From assembly GCA_018340375.1 (NCBI GenBank), contig JAFFJZ010000009.1, forward strand, positions 14,276,501 through 14,340,500: 64,000 bases of DNA, written 5' to 3'. Shown here piece after piece: positions 1 to 11,376 of the stretch. The position numbers and the translations under genes are program-made. Origin of the DNA: Gonatopus flavifemur. Its lineage: Eukaryota; Arthropoda; Insecta; Hymenoptera; Dryinidae. The notes beneath the pieces are model-generated. The model ran no database searches. It was not told the origin of the DNA and saw nothing but the letters and a program-made list of their open reading frames with translations. The stretch's first letter is position 1, and every line of letters starts with the position of its first letter.

Positions 1-868
1 AACAGATAATAGTCACTCGGGGCTAGGTCTGGAGAGTAGGGAGGGTGCGGCATTAATTCAAACTTCAGATCGTTGATTTTAGCCATCGCAACGATTGACG
101 TGTGCGCTGGTGCGTTATCGTGATGAAACAAGATTTTTTTCTTCGCCAGATGAGGTCGTTTAATTTTCACTTCGTGGCTCAAACGTTGCAATAAGTCTGC
201 GTAGTATTGACCAGTGATAGTTTTACCCTTTTCAAGGTAATCAATGTATATAATACCTCTTGCATCCCAAAAAACAGTAGCCATAACCTTGTTCGCCGAA
301 AAATTGTTTTGCCTTCTTTGGAGTTGGTTCCCTGGTCCAATCCACTGTTTAGACTGTTCTTTGGTTTCAGGAGTGTAGTGGTGGACCCAAGTTTCGTCAA
401 CGGTTACGAATCGACGCAAAAATTCGCTTGGATTACGCTTATACAACGCCAAATTGGCGGTAAAAATGTTCTTTCGAATCAATTTTTGGTCGACTGTTAG
501 CAAACGCGGCACCCATCTTGCACAGAGCTTTTCCATATACAAATGTTGGTGCAAAATATTTTGTACACGTTCATATGACATCTTACAGGTCTCAGCTATC
601 TCACGAACTTTTAATCTGCGATCTTTCAGCACTATTTGATGGATTTTCCGATCATATCTGGAGTTGTGACCTCAATGGGGCGTCCTGAGCGAGGCTCATC
701 AGAGGTGCTCACACGACCCTTTTTAAACTCGGAAACCCACTGCTTAACGGTTGAATATGATGGGGAGGATGTCCCCAGTGTTGAGTCCATCTCTTCTTTA
801 ATCTCCTTCGGCGTTAACCCCTTCAAATAAAAGTATTTGATGACAGCACGATTTCCCAGCTTTTCCAT
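1..868 (-). pseudogene. mariner transposase, frameshifted
   Basis: This reading frame encodes the DNA-cleaving transposase of the mariner. The probable start is the ATG ending at 868 ([13 protein letters not shown]), which matches the intact copy at 26111. The paired helix-turn-helix region follows. Near 630-650 this copy has lost one A from an A run and gained three bases, so the frame ends after about 80 residues. Beyond the break the protein homology continues to base 1 in another frame, including the VDETWVHHY catalytic segment near 390. The gene is therefore broken, and its C-terminal third is outside the window. Confidence 0.9.
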
Positions 869-1046
869 TTTTACGAAAAACACAGAGGCGTCTTGGTCAG
901 CGTGCTCTCAAAACTAAACTAATATGGCGATCGGACTGAAACTATAGCTACAAGCTATCTAAGGATGGTACTATAGAACGCCACCTCAAGGTAGGCCTAG
1001 TGGCGCCATCTCTTGGTCAGGCCGGAAACTTATCAATCCACCCTCG
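1..1046 (-). mobile_element. mariner copy A, cut by window edge
   Basis: This is the 5' part of a DD34D mariner read on the minus strand. It is nearly identical to the copy at 25933-27107. Its terminal inverted repeat begins CGAGGGTGGATTGATAAG (minus strand, from 1046) and is followed by the TA target at 1047-1048. The other end lies before base 1. It sits next to a piggyBac remnant, so it probably landed in that older element. Confidence 0.9.
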
Positions 1047-1048
1047 TA

Positions 1049-1600
1049 TATCGTTTTGAGGGTAACATTGGAGTCACTCCTGTAGCTGATGAAGCTATAG
1101 AGACCTGCTTAGAATCCATCACACTGACACAATTAGGGATCCTTTAATGAGGGATCGGACAATCAGTCGCCATTAGTGGGATACTTCCGGTTTTTTCTAT
1201 AGTTTAGTTAAGCATGCATAGTGTATGTTATTTTATTAAAATCATTTTTCTCAAATGTATTTACATGCTTTGTTCGAAGACTGTTTCGGATTCACTCAAT
1301 TGTAAGTATTATACATGAATAAGCTGACTTTAAATATGTATCTCGAATATTTTCATAAATATCAGTACCTATCCCACTAATGGCGGCCGACCAATCCGTA
1401 ATCAGCAGTTGATTGTCCGATCCCTCATTAAAGGATCCCTAGACACAATTGATTCCACTCTTTTGATCATGTTTTGAAACAAATGTGCCTCTGGGAGCTT
1501 TTTTATCAATTATGTTTCTAGCCGATACTCTGTTGTTTCGAATAGTTCCTGTGGTTTTCAGTCCCAATCTTTTCATCATGGGGATCAAAAGTCGACTCCT
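1049..1600 (-). pseudogene. piggyBac-like transposase fragment, split by a MITE
   Basis: Read on the minus strand from about 1600, one frame gives a run containing KRLGLKTTGTIRNNR and KKAPRGTF, then SVMDSKQVSIASS. This is the order seen in piggyBac transposases: the TGTIR-x-NR segment, the RG motif, then the strand carrying the D-x-K-x-V motif. The frame is continuous except for the 308-bp hAT MITE at 1134-1441, whose target duplication restores the frame when skipped. Only about 80 residues survive. The mariner to the left forms the other border. Assignment rests on my recognition of these motifs, without a database search. Confidence 0.65.
1134..1441. mobile_element. hAT-type MITE inside the piggyBac remnant
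   Basis: The ends are inverted repeats of about 32 bp starting TAGGGATCCTTTAATGAGGG. The element is flanked by the exact 8-bp duplication GACACAAT at 1126-1133 and 1442-1449. An 8-bp duplication and a TAGGG terminus are typical of hAT elements. There is no coding capacity. Confidence 0.9.
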
Positions 1601-1929
1601 GAATGTCACTTTCTCCGGTAGTTTTCCAGTGTTTCCGATCTCACTCGAATTCTAATTGAAGATCTTACTGGATGGCTTGTTGATTTTGAGGATTACATGC
1701 GCCATATTGGGGCCGCCATATTGGATTTTTCGAAAGGCCACGTTCCTTTTGGAAGTACTTGAATGGACGAACATTTCAAGCTATCATTTGTTATTTTTGA
1801 ACGCTCTCAAATTCGGGCAGAGAGGTGATCCGGTCGACGTGGAACGCCCCATGAGGATTTGTTTGATCATCAAGAATCGTTCCGCAGATTTTCGTGAATT
1901 TTTCATCATTCTCAAAATGTGTGTAATAC

Positions 1930-2085
1930 ATCCTTAAGAAATCTGAGTATAAATTCTCCCTGAACATCAGGTTGTTCATCAAGAGTTCAGTTTGAATTCA
2001 AAATATTCATAATTAATACATATTAATTAGCATAACGGGAGTTCTCTGCGCGAACGTTCGTGCTGTCTGGGCGTTGATTCAAAAA
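1930..2085. repeat. dispersed repeat, partner of 59,580-59,702
   Basis: This stretch is clearly alignable with 59,580-59,702. Both share the gaacag/gaacat, gttgttcatcaag, ttgaattc and gataacggga segments and end in a CTGT(C/A)TGGGC terminus. It carries the reiterated gaattca/attcat word. It is probably a 5'-truncated copy of the element at 59,419-59,702. Confidence 0.65.
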
Positions 2086-2750
2086 ACATCTTATAGTTGA
2101 TTGAATTATTTCGAATGGATTGGTTAAAAAATGATAACTAATGTATGTGATGATTTTTATGCGCAGAAAAACCAATGATTACTCAAAACATCAACAAGGT
2201 TCATGCAGAGCGTTTGGAAAGCCAAATATTTTACCTCTCAAAAGGGTGGAGGACGTCTCGAAATTTGAAACTTCAACAGACGATGATTTTGGAAGAATGG
2301 TGAGATAGATTATTTATTCTTGATTTATGATAATACATCACTCGAAAATTTGCTTTCAATAAATTGTTGTATTAATAGGTAGGATATTTTGAAACCTTCG
2401 AGGGAAGAAATTTTAGAGATGGAATAAATCTTATATTCGAAGAAATTTTTCCCACCGAGGCACTCTTGTCTTTCACTTGGGCAGTTGAAGATAATAAAAA
2501 TCGACTGGAAAAACATAAAATGGCCGACTTGCGTATTACACGAGCCATTTTGAGTGAGTAATATTAAATTTCAATTTTGTGAAATATTTAGCACTAATGT
2601 TGATTTCAATTATTGAGGGGAGGTTCCCATCAAGCGACCCAAAAATGAGGTGATTTTCTCGAATTTTTGTCCAAAAAGTGAATAAAGAACTTGGGGGTTT
2701 TCGACACTTATTGATCAAGTCTTGAAGTACGGTAGCGGAACCAATGAATG
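2086..2750. other. non-coding, unassigned
   Basis: AT-rich sequence without a convincing gene. Short open frames on both strands lack recognisable motifs and good splice context. I see no TIRs or tandem arrays. Confidence 0.5.
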
Positions 2751-2755
2751 ACCAC

Positions 2756-3056
2756 ACTGAGAGAAAAAAATTGGCTGAAACAGCAAAACTAAAAAATTTG
2801 CTTTGCTGGTATGGCAAATCTTCTTGCTAAATTGGCAAAAACTTTGCTCTCACAGCAAAAATCTTGCTATTTCAGCGAGCGCTTCTGATCCAGCAATTTG
2901 ACTTTGTAGATATACAGACTACTAGAAAAATTCGCTGAATTAGCAAATATCTTGCCAAAACAGCAAAATTTTTGCTGTAATAGCAAATGTTTTGTTAATT
3001 CAGCGAGGCAGATTCTCTGAACTCGCTATTTCAGCAGAAATTTTTCTCCGCGTGCA
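2756..3056. mobile_element. MITE-like word array with CACnGAGAAAAA ends
   Basis: The left end CACTGAGAGAAAAAAATT (2756) and the right end, read inverted, GCACGCGGAGAAAAATTT (to about 3056), form imperfect inverted repeats. The interior is dominated by one word and its complement: (tt/ca)gcaaaat, attttgct and tttcagc, about a dozen times. No ORF. I did not find a clean target duplication. Confidence 0.6.
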
Positions 3057-3139
3057 TGCAATTCTGAGTACCAGTGAATGGAAGAAGTATACTCGAGAGT
3101 CAATGAATGCAAATGTTCGTTATTAATCGATTAAAGTCC

Positions 3140-3305
3140 ATTTTACAAGTCATGTTGAATGTTTCTATCGATTTCGAATCCGACTGCCATCCCAATATTT
3201 TAATTTATTGCCATTTTTATGTACCCGGTCATTCCACTGATACGCGGTCACTCACTGGCTCCGCTACCCTACAAAAAAAAGTTTTCTCCGATAAAAGATA
3301 AAGTC
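3140..3305. repeat. dispersed repeat, partner of 59,330-59,420 plus 59,703-59,760
   Basis: The segment from tgttgaatgtttctatcgattt to the ggctccgctaccctac stretch aligns with two blocks around 59.4 and 59.7 kb. Here the blocks are contiguous, whereas at 59.4 kb they are separated by a 284-bp insert. This copy therefore represents the empty site of that insert. Confidence 0.7.
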
Positions 3306-4316
3306 ATGAGAATTGTTTACACGTGCTGAAATACGACCGCCTCAAGGAAAGTGCGCCAACCGGTCTGCACTGTAACGACTGTAACATTTGTGAAAATTAT
3401 CAACAATCAACAACCGAGAAATTTTTATAAAATATATTATGTCTGTTGGAGCTTGTAAGAACAAAACCAATAAAAAGTTAAGAATTGGGAAAATGGGGGA
3501 TGAACAAAAATTTGGTAGCGTTCTTCCGCTTTTTTCGTTCTTCAAAGTGCAATAAAAAAGGAAGGGAAGGACAGATCATCTGCTTTTAGGTTCACCTCTC
3601 ATAAATTCAATCTTCTTGGAGAAAAAAAAACAACGATTGATTGGTTAGTTTTTGAGATACCTGGCAGACCAACTTTCAAACCATTATTCCGAGAAAAACG
3701 CTTCTAAAATTTCAGTGAACGAATTTTTGATTCGAAAAAATTTTTTAATGTATTTTAAATTCATCAAATAAGTATCAAAAGGCACAACTTCTTCATTTAT
3801 TGTCTTCCATAAGAGGAAAATTTCAGAAAATCACCTTATTTCAGGGTTTGCTTGATGAGAACCTTTCCTTAATCAACTCTGACCACAGAAAACGTATATA
3901 GCAAGTCCATCATTTCATTTTGTTACATTAATTCATAATTTTGAAATTGACTCATTACTATTTTCAGAGGCTGTTTCCGAGCATTTTGCGGCACCAACGC
4001 GATATGAACTGCAGCATCATATTTCGGAAGTTGTAAGAGCCAGGAAACAGACATTTCGACACAAAAGTATTCGAGGTCAGCAGACGAAAGAAAATTAAAT
4101 ATAATCAAATTCATTCATGTTCCACAAGTATTGGAATTTTTATGGTTTTATCCTGTTTCAATATCTTCAATATTGCTTATTTTAGTGTTGAGGAAAATGA
4201 TTACAATGAGAGAAGAATTTTTTCGACGGAAAACCATTATGATTCATGAAAAATCCTTCTGTGGCTTACATGAGATTTCATCTGTTTCGTCGTTCCTCCT
4301 ATTTTTTTCTTTCTCT
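3306..4316. other. non-coding, unassigned
   Basis: AT-rich, with only short open frames lacking motifs. It ends at the target duplication of the P element. Nothing further is supported. Confidence 0.5.
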
Positions 4317-4324
4317 GTTGAACC

Positions 4325-4349
4325 CTTTGACTATATAAGTATGGACTGC
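4325..4349. repeat. P element left TIR
   Basis: The 25-bp terminal inverted repeat is identical, as a reverse complement, to 11377-11401. Similarity decays after the GGACTGC boundary. It abuts the GTTGAACC duplication. Confidence 0.95.
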
Positions 4350-5495
4350 CAGTTACCCCCACTTTTTCTATATAAACTGCCGAAAATGTGTAACCAACAT
4401 TGAACGATATTTTTCGATATTTAGGCTCCGCCCAAGTGACCGAAAACGCGGGAATTCAAAATGTGGTATGAATAATCGTAAAAAAACCCAATGATTCGAT
4501 AAGAATTACAGATTATAATTTATTAACGTTTGATACATTGAGTATAAGAATGAGGATCATCGTTAAAAGCAATAAATACGATTCTTATATTGACGTAAAC
4601 AATGTAAAATAAATATTCAGAGAATATCAGTTGCATTGCATCATGTGTTCTGATGGTTGATTTTTTGCATGTATTTTGAGAATTATTACATCTATCAACT
4701 TATTCATCTGATTACTCATAATTATTATTTATGATCATCATTCAAAATATTTATCAAAATATAAAATATATATATTTCTCAAAATATTTTTAAAGGAATT
4801 ATAAAACATTTATAATAAACAACCTCAATACTAAGTATATCGTTGGGATATTCCTTGAACATTCAGAAAATCTAGTCTCAGTTTGTAAAATTTTATGAAG
4901 CTATAAGTACTTTTAGATGAATACGAATATAATAATCTAATTCGAAAAATTGGAAAAGCAATCCTGGTTAAAGTCTCAGAGCGATTCATAAGAAAATGTC
5001 CTTATTATGAAACTTTCCAAATTTCGCAACAAGAAATTCATAAGTAAACATGAAAATATATTCATAATTATTCATGATGAATTATAAGCAGAATTTCACA
5101 GGACTTCGTGGTTTACTTATGAATTTCCTGTTGCAGAATCTGTAACATTTCATGATAAGGACATGTTGTTATGAATTGCTATGAGACTTTAGCCAGGGAA
5201 TCTAATTAAGAGGCACGTCCAGTAAGTGAAAAAACTTTATCTGAGTGGCACTAGGAAAAAGTATGTATAATATGAATTTTCATAGTACATATGCAACACA
5301 AGGGTGTTGCTTGGATCCTGTACATTCAACCGAGATTCCATATACTTTTGGCAAATGAAGAAGATTTAGGTAGATATTTTGATTAGAATGAAGAATATTC
5401 TTTCAAGTACAACAACCATTTATTTTGTCATTGTTAGATTACAAAAACATTGATGCAGATAAATAATAAATACACTCTACTTCAAACAATAGTTG

Positions 5496-7538
5496 TCATT
5501 GCCCTTTAAAAAGTACAGTTTTTGTTAAATCATGCCTGATGAAAAAATCATGTTCTTCTTTAGTGTAACATTTACCAAGATAAGAAAATTTAATTTTCAA
5601 ATATAATTCTATAAAATTTTGTACCAGCTTGTACTTGTGAGTTTCGACAATATTGACATGGATTCCATGATCTTTGAAATCGTAAAAAATGGTTCCTAAA
5701 TCTAAATTTGCATGTACATTATATACAATTCTGTCAAAAGCACCATGATGTTTCAGTTCATCTTTGAATTCATATACATGCCATATTTTTTCTATGACGG
5801 TAGCAACAGTATACGTATCTTTTCGTGGTTGTCGCAAACATTTAATGCTTCTGCGTTCAACAAATTCTGATGTTGCTTCCTCGCACTGATTCAGTAGATT
5901 GATACATGTTTCACATTTCACTGTGCTCATCATTTGTCTTTCCACAAAACCGGTCATATAATGTACAGCATGATCTAATGAAGGGTCAATAAAATGCAAT
6001 GGAATATCATCCACATCCACGTAATCTTCTGGTCGAATTATTTGCACTGGTCTTTTCCGTTTCTTGTACCCTGAGTCTACTGTTAAAATAGAAGTACTGT
6101 CTAATGGAGTACAGTTTGCTTGTTGAGAGGATCGAACTTCATTGTGATGTAAAATTCTTTTGTAGGCGGATGCAAATTGAACAGCATTTGGATTATTATT
6201 GTAGCCTCCCATCGCTCTAAAACACGAGAATAAAATCTCCAGGTGATCCTGGGAGAATTTATATGAAAGTATATATTTCAAATATCCTTTTTCTACATAG
6301 TCCATATACATTCTTTCCAAATTGTTCATGTTAATAATAAATCCAGCAAAACCTGTTTTTGATGCCGTTTGAAGGATTGGAACTTTGGTTACAGTTTTAT
6401 TTTTTCCGCGGGAAACCACATCTATTTTTATTTGTGAGAAATAGTCTTTACATTCTTTGAAAAAATTCAATATTGCCGGCGCTGTTTCTTTGTTTAATGG
6501 TTTTTTGTAATTATATGAGAACAGATTCCTGGAGTTCAAAGTATCAAACGCATTGTTGACCATTCTGCAGAATCGAGCTGTAGCACCGCATTCTATGAAA
6601 TCTAGGTGCCCATCAGCTTGCAGCTGTTCTAATGCTACAGCACAACTTTCACTAAATGTTTGCGCAGCTAGCTTGACACTCATTTTATTTTTCCACCATT
6701 GGATGTGCATTTTGTTCAACTTGTTGGAGAAATGAAAGTGTCCAGCCTCTTGCAAACTAACCAATGCTTCTAGATAATGGAATTTGATGGCATTTCCATC
6801 ACAGTCGTATAGAACTTTCTTGGCAAAAACATTTCGGATTAATTTTAGCATATGCGCTGCATCTAGGAAAATTATAACATCATGAGCATTTGATGGATGA
6901 CGGAAAAAAGCCACATTATTGAATACATCGGCACCGAGCTCAATACACATTGCGATATTTGCAGGAAGTCCATCGAATGTCAAACCTATGACTTGAATTC
7001 CAGAACGGGCTATAAATATCAACACTTGTTTTGTAATGGACGCCAGTTCTTGTGCACTTAACCCATTAACAAGAAAATAGGCCACAGGGATTTTCCAACG
7101 CTGGTTGATTCCTGTGACCAAGTACACGAGTGCGTTCTTAGCCACAGGTGGATTATCAAGTTCTTCAAGGGCTACACCATAATCCACATATCCCACAAAT
7201 CTTTTTTTGGAATCATCCCATTCGACTGGGCGACGAATGGCCATTTCATCCATCATCAAGCATCCAAAAAGTTTGTTGTCACCAGCTTGCTCAACCTTTT
7301 TCTTTAAGATGTGAATGGATTCCTCTGTGAAACCAGGAAAACCGTTAGTTGTACCGTACCACGATCGTATAGTACTTGGTGCTGGCAATCGGTTTCTAAA
7401 CGTTTTTCTGATATAATTATAGGCTTTAGGACTGTAGAAATTAACAGTGAGGGCAGAAGCACGAAGTTCAGGTGAATATTTTCCGTTGACTTTTCCTTTT
7501 TCGATTTCCTGAAGGATGGTACTCCCTCCAGTCATACA
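5496..7538 (-). CDS. P-transposase catalytic exon (exon 6)
   Basis: A single open exon of 680 codons starts after the acceptor TTATTTAG at 7539-7544. Its first codon TGT is in phase 0 with an undamaged exon 5. It covers the Tnp_P_element region, including the RNase H-like core and the helical insertion that binds GTP in the fly protein (known for the family). The ATG at 7535 could also start a shortened protein lacking THAP and coiled coil. There are no internal stops. The C-terminus ends LTKTVLFKGQ. Confidence 0.85.
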   Translation of the reverse strand, partial: CMTGGSTILQEIEKGKVNGKYSPELRASALTVNFYSPKAYNYIRKTFRNRLPAPSTIRSWYGTTNGFPGFTEESIHILKKKVEQAGDNKLFGCLMMDEMAIRRPVEWDDSKKRFVGYVDYGVALEELDNPPVAKNALVYLVTGINQRWKIPVAYFLVNGLSAQELASITKQVLIFIARSGIQVIGLTFDGLPANIAMCIELGADVFNNVAFFRHPSNAHDVIIFLDAAHMLKLIRNVFAKKVLYDCDGNAIKFHYLEALVSLQEAGHFHFSNKLNKMHIQWWKNKMSVKLAAQTFSESCAVALEQLQADGHLDFIECGATARFCRMVNNAFDTLNSRNLFSYNYKKPLNKETAPAILNFFKECKDYFSQIKIDVVSRGKNKTVTKVPILQTASKTGFAGFIINMNNLERMYMDYVEKGYLKYILSYKFSQDHLEILFSCFRAMGGYNNNPNAVQFASAYKRILHHNEVRSSQQANCTPLDSTSILTVDSGYKKRKRPVQIIRPEDYVDVDDIPLHFIDPSLDHAVHYMTGFVERQMMSTVKCETCINLLNQCEEATSEFVERRSIKCLRQPRKDTYTVATVIEKIWHVYEFKDELKHHGAFDRIVYNVHANLDLGTIFYDFKDHGIHVNIVETHKYKLVQNFIELYLKIKFSYLGKCYTKEEHDFFIRHDLTKTVLFKGQ

Positions 7539-8030
7539 CTAAATAACAAAGGGGGATTAAAAAGGATTTGTGTTGGTAGAATTAGAAAATAAAGAAAGAT
7601 AACATATTTAAAATGAAAATTCAATTTACAATATGTATACAAACAAATTACAAGTATATAGTTGTCCACCAAATAATATGTGCACAATCAAAAATCGATT
7701 GAATTCCTACAGCATGTACATGTAAAATTCAATTAAATGAATCTATATACAATTATGCAGATAGTAAAATACTTCACAAATCTACCTTGGTTTTTATACA
7801 GTGTCCATAAGTTCAAGAGGAATGCATCTTATTACTACATAAATTCAGCTGTTTGGAAGAAAGTGATAAGTTTTCTTTCTTATTGAATTTGAATGAGATA
7901 AAGGAGATCGTTTGAGAATTATTTATGGCTATTCGACGATCTTTCGGTGATTATTACTCTGTGAAATCAATTAATTTGCATCACCCAACAAATCATTTTT
8001 TTCACAGAGTACCATGAGCTTGAATTTCAT

Positions 8031-8346
8031 TACCCAGCCAACAAAATCAAGGGAGCGCTTCTGGAAGCGATGCTACCTTCCACTCATACATTTAAGAGTT
8101 TCTTGTACATATCTGGCTTGATTTATGTGTTGAAATGGAAGCAACTTAGTAGTATTCCTCTGGGAGCACTACTTGGTAGCACCCCGTGGCAATACTGGTA
8201 GCGCTAAGGCAGTGCTACATTATAAATTGAAATATATATATGTTATGGTAGCAAGGCAGTGTCAAAATCCTGGAATGCTACTATGTTACTACTGTAGCAC
8301 TACAGCAGCAGAAACGCAGATTTGGGAGCGCTTTGCTGGCTGGGTA
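8031..8346. mobile_element. MITE-like word array in P element intron 5
   Basis: The ends are TACCCAGCCAACAAAA and, inverted, TACCCAGCCAGCAAAG. The interior repeats gtagca/tgctac and gtagcactac about ten times, plus gggagcgctt near both ends. It has no coding capacity. The terminus resembles those at 56,281 and 59,419 (ACCCAGACAGCA). It lies between exons 5 and 6 and would be spliced out. Confidence 0.65.
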
Positions 8347-10486
8347 CTGAATGCCGAGATTGCATATACTTGACATTTGTATTTTGTGTTTTTTTGGAAG
8401 TTATAGACAAGGTTGGAGGACCAATTCGAACTTGTGAAATATTCAACGGTGGATGCCCGGGTTTAAGGAATTGAGGTGTATGCAGCCTTAGTTTATTTAT
8501 GCCCTAATAAATGAAGAAAAAAAAAATTAAAAAAATCTTCAAACAGTATCGGTGGCCAATAAATTCTCATCATCGATGGGATAGAGAATTCACAGTTTAT
8601 GTGAATCAGCTTCAGCTGCAATGCCAAATAGTAGCATGATCCTTTTTTTCTGAAAGTATATTTTGTGATTAAAACGTGATGGTTCACAATGCGCTTTGTT
8701 TAATGAGTGAATTTTTCTTTCTTGAATTCTTCTTTAAAATTCTTGACAAACTTTTGAAATGTATTAAACGAGATGTGAAGACATATAAAAAAAGCGTCAA
8801 AAACTCAATGAGAACTTCTAAGATAAGTGAATAACAATTTGAAAATCAAGTATTGAAAAAGTTTGAATATGCACATTTGCAATTTCTCCGTTATAATTTG
8901 ACTGAAAACCTAATAAAAATGAACGCAGTAATTCGACAATTTACCTGTACCATGCTCGCAGTATTCGCTGATAACAGCCCTTTGTCTTTCAATTCTGATA
9001 GTATGTGCTCCAAACTTCGCACTTTTTTTCTCTGACGGCACCCTTGTGTCCGTAAGCGTCGTATTTCCCGATTTTTTTTTGACAAGCGTTTTTTAATATA
9101 ATCAAAGCTTTCGCCATTGATTCTGGACTCATATTTTTTATCTGAAGTTCATTTATATCTCCAGGAAATCGTAATTTTTTGGTAGTACTATGCTTCATTT
9201 TGATTATTTCCAGATTTTTCTTTGGACCGTGAAAACTGAAAAAGAATACAATAAAATCGCCCAATTAATTGACTTATACTGCTGCATCCTATACATTATT
9301 CAATATGATATATGAAAAATCAATATATATATATATGGTATTTTTTTTATTATTGACGAAAAAAATTCTAACTACTGTGCATCAGATGTTTGATCTCGAT
9401 TTTAAAATTTCAAGTAGCATATGATTTTCATGCAACCCTGATGAAGAAACCCGATATCGTAATTCCATCGTTAAATCATCAATTGTATCAATACTATCAA
9501 AACTCCATCGTTTGGTTTCATTATCAGACGAGTCCGATAAAAATACGAAATCTGCGATAATTATCCGATATAAAACCGATCAGCCAGCCGATGATTCCCC
9601 GATATCGGGTTTTCTCATAAGGGAACTCTATCATCAACACTGAGAAAGAAAGAATTATTTTGGTTTATATATCACATGATTTTTAACTAATAAATCACAA
9701 GCAATATTTTTGAAAACTATTGAGAAACCTGATGTTACCACAATCCACTGGTCACTTAGACTAATTGAATCAAATTTCCATAAAGAATATTCCCTTTTGT
9801 GTAACATCTTAATGATACTGTAATTCCTATCAATCGTTATAGAAAATACTCGAAATGAGAAATATTCTTTTATACACTAATAGTTCATTTTGTTATCTCT
9901 ATACCAATTTATAAGTTTTTTGTGCAAACTCACTTTGAAACAGACTGAGTGTTAGATGTCCATGTTGAAGATGCGCTTTCAGTGCGAACCCTTTCAAAGG
10001 ATTGTACATTGTTTTCAGTACAGTTTCCTTCCGTTATATTATTTCCCATAAAATGGGACTGAGACATTACTGGAATACTAAGAGATGCACAGAAATATTG
10101 AATTTAATTCTGGGAATGAAAATGATTTTAAATAGTTTTTGTCTATTTTGTTATCAATGAATCATGCTATATCATCAGAATAATGATTAAAAAAATAAAA
10201 ATCAATGAAGTTGTATTAATCCAATATTTACATAGTAGTAGATGGAGGGATTGGAATGATTACAGATGGATTTTGAATTCTTTATCATTCTGGATATTTA
10301 CTTTAAATCAGGTGCAGTTGACACTGGAGATTGTAACACCGGGACTTCAATTTGCACTTCTTGAAAGCATTGTGTTCCACAATCCGTATCCGTCATCGAT
10401 ACTATTTGATCATGCTGAGCAATATCTGAAATACTGAATTAAACGTAAAACATACAATCACACTCCAAGTCCAAATATGAAAATGA

Positions 10487-10632
10487 CCCCAAGAGAACAA
10501 GAAGCTCTAAAAAACGTTCTATGAACGTAGATTAGGCATGCGGACATTCAAACGTTCGATGAACCTTCATCAAACGTATATCAACCTTAAATTGATCTAA
10601 AATTGACCTACGATGCTTGTGTTCTCTTGGGG
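10487..10632. mobile_element. small MITE overlapping P element exon 2 end
   Basis: The inverted ends CCCCAAGAGAACAAG and CCCCAAGAGAACACAAG enclose 146 bp containing the repeated word aacgttc/gaacgt. In the transposase model the last codons of exon 2 and its best in-phase donor (CATC|GTAGGT, 10610-10615) lie inside this insert. No target duplication was identified. Confidence 0.6.
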
Positions 10633-11376
10633 GAACGAATCCAGAATTCATTGAAAAAAGTATCATTGTTGAATACTTGATTTCTGTCGCGTTTGGAAAT
10701 ATCGATGGAATAGAATTTGGTTTCAATCGAATGTGTGAAAAACCAAATTGTTCAAGACAATCCTCCGTAAAATGTGACATACAGATTTTAGCTGTATTGG
10801 GTAAATTCGTTACATTAGATTGTTTATTTAAACCCACTAAGGCATCAATCCACTGTCTCCGTAGTACTGGATCGCTGGGAAAACTAAAATGAAAAATATG
10901 GACACAGTACTTTACGTATCTCATATATACTATTATTGTATTTTGATGCAAGATATTTTTCAATTATCTAATACAAACCTGTTCACTATATTTATTGCAT
11001 AATAATTCAAGTTCTCTCACATAAAGTGTTAAAGAAATATATATATCAAGATTTTAGGGTAAAACATGTAACTTACCTATACAAGGGTACATGCGGTTGA
11101 TTTTCTCGGTTTTTATATTTATATCGGGTATAATTACACCCTTCAACGAAACAAAACACCACCATTTTCAATTTTCAGAAACAATTTCCATCCCAATTAG
11201 TTGATTGAGTTTGAGGAATTACATCCTACTCATTTCAATAAGAATTACTCCCTTGATCAGAGGTTAGATTGTATTTCAAAACAAATCACAACGCCGAACA
11301 GCTGCTCAGTCAATTTTAGTTTGCGGTTACTGGTGGCACTGCTCAATGTTGATTACAAGTCTGAAGTTAGCAACCA

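Larger units (their letters stand above)
5496..11165 (-). pseudogene. P-element transposase, THAP9-like, six exons, one frameshift
   Basis: This gene would cut and paste the P element. My model on the minus strand is exons 11165-11077, 10883-10612, 10425-10302, 10077-9934, 9235-8945 and 7538-5496, about 987 residues (THAP9 is about 900). Exon 1 starts MVVFCFVEGC. It supplies the C-x4-C half of the THAP zinc finger, and exon 2 supplies FPSDPVLRRQW, CMSH and an AVPTIF-like SIPSIFP. Exon 5 encodes a basic coiled coil. Exon 6 (680 residues) is the P-type RNase H-like domain, with MMDEM, FDGLPAN and DAAHMLKLIRN. Donors are GTAAGT, GTAAAT and GTGAGT, and phases agree except in exon 5. There, a run of nine A's (9072-9080) is one base short, which breaks the frame between KNACQKK and NREIRRL. 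The end of exon 2 is the least certain junction. Confidence 0.85.

Noticed and set aside
1791..1982. Minus-strand ORF of 63 codons
   Set aside because: No recognisable motif or start context, and it overlaps the dispersed repeat.
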